Assembly: GCF_007989085.1 (NCBI RefSeq)
Contig: NZ_BJVJ01000019.1
Span: 24,611 to 88,610 of the forward strand
Direction: 5' to 3'
Source: Pseudonocardia sulfidoxydans NBRC 16205
GTDB taxonomy: Bacteria; Actinomycetota; Actinomycetes; Mycobacteriales; Pseudonocardiaceae
Length of the DNA: 64,000 bases
A model generated the notes under the pieces. It was not told where the DNA came from and did no database searches. It saw only the letters and a program-made list of their open reading frames with translations. Shown piece after piece: positions 60,170 to 64,000 of this stretch. Each line of letters begins with the position of its first letter. The first letter of the stretch is position 1. A program made the position numbers and the translations under genes.

Positions 60170-60570
60170 GCCGTCACCTCCGCGACCAGGTCACCGGCGT
60201 CGGTGCCGGTGATGCGCAGCCGCTCGCCTGTTCTCAGGATCGCGGGCTCGACGAGGTGCACCAGGACGCGGGGGCCGTCGTCGAGATCGAGATAGGCGAG
60301 CCCGAACGGCGGGCGCCGCTCCCCCACCGGGATCCCGACGACCGTCGACGTCCACGCCGCGCCCGTCGTCGCGAACCGGGCCGGCTCCACCGTGCCGTAG
60401 CACGACGGGCACCACGGGATCCCGTTCTGCGCCACCGGGTACCGGCACACCGTGCACCGCACGCCGACGACCGCGTCGCCGTCGAACACCGGGCGGGAGT
60501 CGGCGACGGGCAGCCCACCGACCGCCGACCCCGGGCGCCGTTTCGTCGGGCGGCCCTCTCCGAGCGCCAT
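60166..60570 (-). CDS. DUF35 OB-fold/zinc-ribbon acyl-CoA-associated protein
   Basis: 134 residues. The rubredoxin-like zinc ribbon CTVCRYPVAQNGIPWCPSC (two CxxC pairs) is followed by an OB fold (AAWTSTVVGIPVGERRPPFGLAYLDLDDG). Such proteins form complexes with SCP-x thiolases and related condensing enzymes and help bind acyl-CoA. Overlaps the carboxyltransferase stop by one base and the thiolase start by four. Confidence 0.85.
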   Translation of the reverse strand: MALGEGRPTKRRPGSAVGGLPVADSRPVFDGDAVVGVRCTVCRYPVAQNGIPWCPSCYGTVEPARFATTGAAWTSTVVGIPVGERRPPFGLAYLDLDDGPRVLVHLVEPAILRTGERLRITGTDAGDLVAEVTA

Positions 60571-62054
60571 CAGTGGTCCCCCTCCAGGGTCAGCTCGAAG
60601 CCCGGGCCGTCGATGTGCAGGTACGCCCCCACCGACGTCTCCACGAGCTCACGGATGAAGCGGGCCTGCTTCGTGGTCGGGGCGAAGTCGCGGTTGCGCT
60701 GCGGGGTGGCCCGCATGGCCTCGACGTCGGCCTCCGGGACGAGCAGCCGCAGGATCAGCTCGTCGTCGGAGATGTTGCCGCCGAAGCGCGTGCGCAGCTC
60801 GTCCAGCGACGGCTGCGGCGGCTGCCAGTCCGTGTAGCTCTTCGCCTTCGCCGAGCCCATGATCGTGTCGAGGACGTTCTGGTCGAGTGGCGCCACGGGC
60901 GTCCCGTAGAAGCCGTGCGCGTAGATCATCACCTCGTCCGGGACGACCGAGTACCGCTTGCCCGTGACGATGTTCAGCACCGCCTGCGTGCCCACGAGCT
61001 GCGAGAACGGCGTCGCCATCACGGGGTAGCCGAGCTCCTCGCGCACCCGCGACATCTCGTCGAGAACCTCCTCGAACCGGTCCTCCATCCCACGCGCCTT
61101 GAGCTGGTCCTTGAACGTGCCGGTCATGCCGCCGGGCAGCTGGTGGCGGTAGAGGAACAGCGAGTACTCGGCCGGCTTGCCGACGGGCAGGTTCTCGTAC
61201 TCCGCCACCCGCAGCAGGTGCTCGGCGACGGGCGCGAACCGCGTCTCGTCGAGATCGACGTCGTATCCCGCGTAGCGCAGGTTGGCGACGGTGTTCTCCG
61301 TGCTGGGCAACGACACCCCGGCGGCGAGGGGCCCCGACGCGGTGTGCACGACGTCGGCGCCCGCGAGCACACCCTCCTGGTAGTTGATCGGGGCGAGCGC
61401 GTTGTTGCTGTGGAAGTGGATCTCGACGGGGATGTCCGGCGCGGCGGCCTTGATGGCACGCACCAGGGTCCGGGTCCGCTCGGGGGTGAGCAGCCCGGCG
61501 GCGTCCTCCAGCTCGATGCCGTCGGCGCCGAGCGCGACCAGCTCACGGGTGCGGGCGGCGTAGTACTCGTCGGTGTGGAACGGGCTGTCCGCGTAAAGGA
61601 TGCACGGGATCGCCCGGGCGCCCTCGGCCTGCGCGGTCTTGACGAGGCGACCGATCTTGTCGGTGTTGAACAGGCCGTCGTAGATCCAGAAGCTGCCGAT
61701 CCCGTGCGCGACGAGCCGCTGCACCCACAGGTCCATGACGCTGTCGGCGGTGAGCCCGAACGTCACGATCCCGTTGGAGCGCGTCCCGGCCCGGACCGTG
61801 GTGCGCGGCATGGCCCGCGACAGCGAGATCAGCTGCTCCCACGGGTCCTCCTTGCAGTGCCGCGCAAGGACCTCGAAGATCGAGCTGCCGACGAGGTCGA
61901 TCGTGTGGAAGCCCGTCCGGTCCAGCTCGCCCGCGATGGGCAGGCCCATGTCACGGCGCAGCTTCATGCCCCACCAGCTCTGCGGGCCGTCGCGCAACGT
62001 CTGGTCGATGATCTCGATCTTGCGCTTCTCCGGGGCGACGTTCAGATAACTCAT
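60570..62054 (-). CDS. PycB/OadA-like biotin-dependent carboxyltransferase with altered metal site
   Basis: 494 residues, a DRE-TIM carboxyltransferase: IIDQTLRDGPQSWWGMKLRRD near residue 15, EIHFHSNNALAP with His213/His215, PGGMTGTFKDQLK and TPFSQLVGTQAVLNIVTGKRY. In pyruvate carboxylase and oxaloacetate decarboxylase the lysine of KDMAGLL is carbamylated and binds the metal; here the segment is ELEDAAGLL, so Glu183 replaces it, and the AHQ of LRDAHQS is GPQ. The substrate may differ from pyruvate/oxaloacetate. No biotinyl domain is attached; that is the separate BCCP gene. Confidence 0.8.
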   Translation of the reverse strand: MSYLNVAPEKRKIEIIDQTLRDGPQSWWGMKLRRDMGLPIAGELDRTGFHTIDLVGSSIFEVLARHCKEDPWEQLISLSRAMPRTTVRAGTRSNGIVTFGLTADSVMDLWVQRLVAHGIGSFWIYDGLFNTDKIGRLVKTAQAEGARAIPCILYADSPFHTDEYYAARTRELVALGADGIELEDAAGLLTPERTRTLVRAIKAAAPDIPVEIHFHSNNALAPINYQEGVLAGADVVHTASGPLAAGVSLPSTENTVANLRYAGYDVDLDETRFAPVAEHLLRVAEYENLPVGKPAEYSLFLYRHQLPGGMTGTFKDQLKARGMEDRFEEVLDEMSRVREELGYPVMATPFSQLVGTQAVLNIVTGKRYSVVPDEVMIYAHGFYGTPVAPLDQNVLDTIMGSAKAKSYTDWQPPQPSLDELRTRFGGNISDDELILRLLVPEADVEAMRATPQRNRDFAPTTKQARFIRELVETSVGAYLHIDGPGFELTLEGDH

Positions 62055-63538
62055 CGACGAGTCTCCAGGTAGTGGGGCAGGCCGTGCTCGGCGATCCAGT
62101 TCGTGGTGACGCGCCCGGCGCGGAAGTCGGGATGGTCGAGTGCCGCGCGGCAGAACTCGCGGGTCGTGGGCACGCCCTCGACGCGAAGCGCGTCGAGCGC
62201 GGCGAGCATCCGGTCGATCGCGGTGTCGCGGTCCGGCCCGAAGGCGATGATCTTGGCGAGCAACGAGTCGTAGTACGGGGTCACGACGTACCCGGGCTCG
62301 CAGTGGCTGTCGACGCGGATGCCCTCGCCCGTCGGCGGCTCCCAGACCGACACCGTGCCGGGGTGCGGCACGAAGCCGCGCGCGGGGTCCTCCGTCGTGA
62401 TGCGGACCTCGACGGCGTGGCCTGTCACCTCGACGTCGTCCTGGGTGAACCCGAGCGGCGCGCCACCCGCGACCCGGAGCTGCGCGGCGACGAGGTCGAT
62501 GCCCGACACCAGCTCGCTCACCGGGTGCTCGACCTGGATGCGCGCGTTGAACTCCAGGAACGCGTACGGCTGCCTGCCGGCCGGGCCGGTTTCATCAGAA
62601 CTGCCGGCCGGGCCGGTTTCCTCAGAACTGCCGGCCGGGCCGGTTTCATCAGAACTGTCGGCGTCGTAGATGAACTCGACGGTCCCCGCGCTGTCCAGCT
62701 CCAGCGCCCGCGCGAACGCGACGCCGCTGCGGCGGATGTCGCGCCGCACGTCGTCGGGGATGTTCGGGGCCGGGGACTCCTCGACGACCTTCTGGTGCCG
62801 GCGCTGCAGCGTGCAGTCCCGCTCGCCGACGTGCACGACGGTGCCGTGCTTGTCGCCGAGCACCTGCACCTCGATGTGGCGGGCGTTGCGCACGAAACGC
62901 TCCAGGTAGACGCGGCCGTCGCCGAACGCCGAACGGGCCTCCTCCGCCGCGGCGACGAACCGGCTGCGCAGCTGCGCCTCGTCCTCCACGACCGACATAC
63001 CGCGCCCGCCACCCCCGGCCGCGGCCTTGACGAGAACTGGATAGCCCAACGCGTCGGCTGCAGCGACGGCGTCCGCCGTCGTTTCCAAGATCGGCGATCC
63101 GTCCAGCGTCGGGATGCCGGCGGTCCGGGCCAGCTCACGGGCCCGGGCCTTGTCCCCCGCCTGCGCGACCGCCTCCGGCCGCGGCCCGACGAACGTCAGC
63201 CCCTCGTTCACGCACGCCGCCGCGAACTCCGGATTCTCCGACAGAAACCCGTACCCGGGATGGACGGCGTCGCAGCCGGTGCCGAGCGCCGCGCTGAGCA
63301 CGGACGGGATCGCGAGATAGCTCTGGCCCGCGGAGGGAGGGCCGATGCAGACCGCCCGGTCGGCGAGCCGCGCGGCCATACCGTCCCGGTCGACCGTCGA
63401 GGTCACGACGACCGACTCGATCCCCAGCGACCGGCACGCCTTCACGACCCGCACCGCGATCTCCCCGCGGTTCGCGACGAGCACCCGGCGCAGCGGACGG
63501 GCCTCGACCTGCGTCGCGGAAAGCGCCGGGCTAGCCAT
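62051..63538 (-). CDS. biotin carboxylase subunit with a repeat insertion
   Basis: 495 residues. VLVANRGEIAVRVVKACRSLGI, HPGYGFLSENPEFA, KAAAGGGGRGMSVV (ATP loop), RDCTLQRRHQKVVEESPAP and FLEFNARIQVEHPVSE are all present, so the enzyme should carboxylate biotin with ATP and bicarbonate. Between IYDAD and QPYAFLEFN an insert at about residues 295-322 consists of three copies of a nine-residue unit (SS-D/E-ETGPAG). Canonical enzymes have only a short loop here. ATG 63538 overlaps the BCCP stop by eight bases; the stop overlaps the carboxyltransferase start. Confidence 0.88.
   Translation of the reverse strand: MASPALSATQVEARPLRRVLVANRGEIAVRVVKACRSLGIESVVVTSTVDRDGMAARLADRAVCIGPPSAGQSYLAIPSVLSAALGTGCDAVHPGYGFLSENPEFAAACVNEGLTFVGPRPEAVAQAGDKARARELARTAGIPTLDGSPILETTADAVAAADALGYPVLVKAAAGGGGRGMSVVEDEAQLRSRFVAAAEEARSAFGDGRVYLERFVRNARHIEVQVLGDKHGTVVHVGERDCTLQRRHQKVVEESPAPNIPDDVRRDIRRSGVAFARALELDSAGTVEFIYDADSSDETGPAGSSEETGPAGSSDETGPAGRQPYAFLEFNARIQVEHPVSELVSGIDLVAAQLRVAGGAPLGFTQDDVEVTGHAVEVRITTEDPARGFVPHPGTVSVWEPPTGEGIRVDSHCEPGYVVTPYYDSLLAKIIAFGPDRDTAIDRMLAALDALRVEGVPTTREFCRAALDHPDFRAGRVTTNWIAEHGLPHYLETRR
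62574..62654. repeat. three 27-bp in-frame tandem repeats inside the biotin carboxylase gene
   Basis: Units at 62574, 62601 and 62628, identical except for one base in the middle copy (Asp to Glu codon); a partial fourth copy with one change follows. As multiples of three they keep the frame. This is typical of slipped-strand minisatellite growth. Confidence 0.93.
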
Positions 63539-64000
63539 CGGCCGGCCTGATGAGGAACAGCGTCTGCTCGAACTCCACGAGGTCCGCGTTGGCCGCACAC
63601 ACCTGCACGACGGTCCCCGCCACCGGCGCGACGACGGGGTTCATCAGCTTCATGACCTCGACGATCGCGAGCTGCTGGTCGTGGGTCACGGTGTCGCCGA
63701 CAGCCACGAACGGCGGCTGGCCGGGGCTCGGCGCCACCCAGAACGCCCCCACCGCGGGCGAGCTGACGGCCACACACCCGGTGGTGTCGACGCCCCCGCC
63801 CACCCCCGGCGTTGCACGAACGACACTGTCACGCGACTGAGTTGCGCCACTGTGCCGTTCGTTCGCCGGGGGTGCCGCCGCGGGTGCCGCCGGGGGTGCC
63901 GCCGCGGGCGCCGCCTCCGGGGCTGCACGAACGGCACTGTCACGCAACTCAGTGGCGCCACTGTGCCGTTCGTTCGCGATCGGGGCGGGCGCGGCGGGGG
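63531..64000 (-). CDS. biotin carboxyl carrier protein, partial at the window edge
   Basis: The frame is open to base 64000, so the N-terminus is outside. The C-terminal 80 residues form a biotinyl domain with VEVMKLMNPVVAPVAG (biotinylated Lys in MKLM). The preceding linker is Ala/Pro-rich and holds two related peptides (ANERHSGAT...) encoded by palindromic 54-bp units. It is the first visible gene of the operon and would carry carboxybiotin between the carboxylase and the carboxyltransferase. A TTG at 63947 is a formal start but the coding pattern continues upstream. Confidence 0.85.
   Translation of the reverse strand, partial: PAAPAPIANERHSGATELRDSAVRAAPEAAPAAAPPAAPAAAPPANERHSGATQSRDSVVRATPGVGGGVDTTGCVAVSSPAVGAFWVAPSPGQPPFVAVGDTVTHDQQLAIVEVMKLMNPVVAPVAGTVVQVCAANADLVEFEQTLFLIRPADG
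63813..63866. repeat. 54-bp dyad repeat in the BCCP linker, copy 1
   Basis: Outer arms TGCACGAACGACACTGTCAC and its imperfect complement ending GTGCCGTTCGTTCGC. 48 or more of 54 bases match the copy at 63924-63977. It stays in frame and encodes linker residues. Confidence 0.8.
63924..63977. repeat. 54-bp dyad repeat in the BCCP linker, copy 2
   Basis: Outer arms TGCACGAACGGCAC / GTGCCGTTCGTTCGC pair well; the centre carries ACTCAGT. Differences from copy 1 cluster in the stem and centre. Same reading frame as copy 1. Confidence 0.8.

Overview
The window is high-GC actinobacterial DNA. It has short or overlapping ATGA/GTGA gene junctions, many GTG starts, several promoters that look leaderless, an S-box leader of actinobacterial type and an IdeR/DmdR-like iron box. 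The gene content (actinobacterial NarGHJI, an F420-family luciferase-like oxidoreductase, MMPL/TetR, SCP-x thiolase/DUF35) points to Pseudonocardiaceae, most likely Pseudonocardia. The genus is an inference. No tRNA, rRNA, IS element, prophage or CRISPR array was seen. Long antisense ORFs occur opposite most genes and were treated as GC-driven shadows.

Layout. 1-5.1 kb: the start of a SigB/F/G-type sigma factor, its probable RsbW-like anti-sigma factor, and a four-gene glycosyltransferase operon preceded by a near-consensus SigB/SigF promoter. 5.2-9.6 kb: an F420-family oxidoreductase, a divergent SDR, and a GAF histidine kinase/NarL-type regulator pair. 9.6-13.1 kb: a penicillin-acylase/polysaccharide-deacetylase operon with a near-identical 50-bp palindrome at each end. 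13.2-21 kb: a TDT (TehA/SLAC1-like) channel gene translationally coupled to narGHJI. 21-27.4 kb: MMPL exporter with TetR, CPA1 antiporter, and an iron-box-controlled siderophore-interacting protein with a His/Asp tail. 27.4-33.5 kb: two divergent operons, each with an APC permease, one with several tiny membrane proteins, the other with an IclR regulator; an IclR-like operator lies between them.

33.5-45.4 kb is the metabolic centrepiece. A GntR/FCD regulator is divergent from ten genes that read as a complete N-methylglutamate route for methylamine: MgsABC (class II amidotransferase, GXGXG and FMN domains of a split glutamate synthase), GmaS, MgdABCD (heterotetrameric sarcosine-oxidase-like), PurU and FolD. 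Together they would convert methylamine to gamma-glutamylmethylamide, then N-methylglutamate, then glutamate plus methylene-THF, and on to formyl-THF and formate. A sarcosine/betaine role is the main alternative.

45.4-51.1 kb: SelO, then a SAM-I (S-box) riboswitch controlling a 40-codon ORF and a sulfur-type FMN monooxygenase, divergent from a BisC-like sulfoxide reductase. 51.1-59 kb: sugar epimerase, two small glycosyltransferases, a methyltransferase, an OmpR-type two-component system, a cytochrome b/sulfite-oxidase-fold fusion and a polytopic glycosyltransferase-like protein. 59-64 kb: an operon (read right to left) for a biotin carboxyl carrier protein cut by the window edge, biotin carboxylase, a PycB-like carboxyltransferase with a Lys-to-Glu change at the expected metal ligand, a DUF35 protein and an SCP-x thiolase. 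Its substrate is unknown. Two kinds of in-frame repeats sit inside this operon.
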